A stretch of 15,195 nucleotides of DNA from contig VGOF01000012.1 in NCBI GenBank assembly GCA_016875975.1, positions 1 to 15,195 on the forward strand, written 5' to 3'. Under the pieces are notes generated by a model. That model was not told the origin of the DNA. It searched no databases and was given only the letters and a program-made list of their open reading frames with translations. Source of the DNA: Chloroflexota bacterium (GTDB taxonomy: Bacteria; Chloroflexota; Dehalococcoidia; GIF9; UBA5629). Below are positions 15,174 to 15,195 of the stretch, one piece after another (positions within the stretch are counted from its first letter, which is position 1; each line of letters opens with the position of its first letter). The position numbers and the translations under genes are program-made.

Positions 15174-15195
15174 AATCAACCTGCGGCTTTCACAT

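Overview
The window holds a complete type I restriction-modification (RM) locus with several accessory defence-type genes built into the same transcription unit. All of these genes are on the minus strand, over about 13.3 kb (positions 122-13458). A divergently transcribed htrA/degP-type periplasmic serine protease lies on the plus strand at the right edge (13608-15059). The HtrA architecture (signal peptide, trypsin-like domain, two PDZ domains) and general sequence feel suggest a Gram-negative bacterium, possibly a deltaproteobacterium (Desulfobacterota). That assignment is an impression from one protein and is not firm.

Reading the minus strand in its own 5'-to-3' direction, a good sigma70-like promoter (13502-13530) drives hsdM (DNA methyltransferase). 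Next comes a short scar region (11697-11923) that looks like a recombination junction. It holds a 56-codon ORF resembling the first ~29 residues of a DUF1016/YhcG-type protein, a near-perfect 27-bp palindrome, and a second copy of the last codons of an hsdM gene. Then come an XRE-ImmA/IrrE metallopeptidase regulator and a DUF4411 PIN-like RNase, which overlap and look like a toxin-antitoxin-type pair; hsdS (specificity); an Abi_C/HEPN-like abortive-infection protein; and hsdR (restriction/translocase). Three junctions in this block are coupled by overlapping start and stop codons.

After a 110-bp gap follow a large RapA/HepA-like SNF2 helicase and a short Hsp70/actin-fold ATPase without a substrate-binding domain. 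These two sit almost on top of each other and are the least understood part of the locus. They are the best candidate here for an undescribed two-gene defence module: a SNF2 translocase plus an Hsp70-like nucleotide switch.

A working model, which is inference: HsdM, HsdS and HsdR form the restriction enzyme; the PIN/ImmA pair and the HEPN-like Abi protein provide RNA-targeting back-up or self-killing when restriction fails or is lost; and the SNF2/Hsp70 pair adds a further DNA- or nucleoprotein-remodelling layer. The 3' side of htrA carries a cluster of degenerate repeats built on TATCCTGATA. The first 121 bases hold only inverted repeats and no gene.
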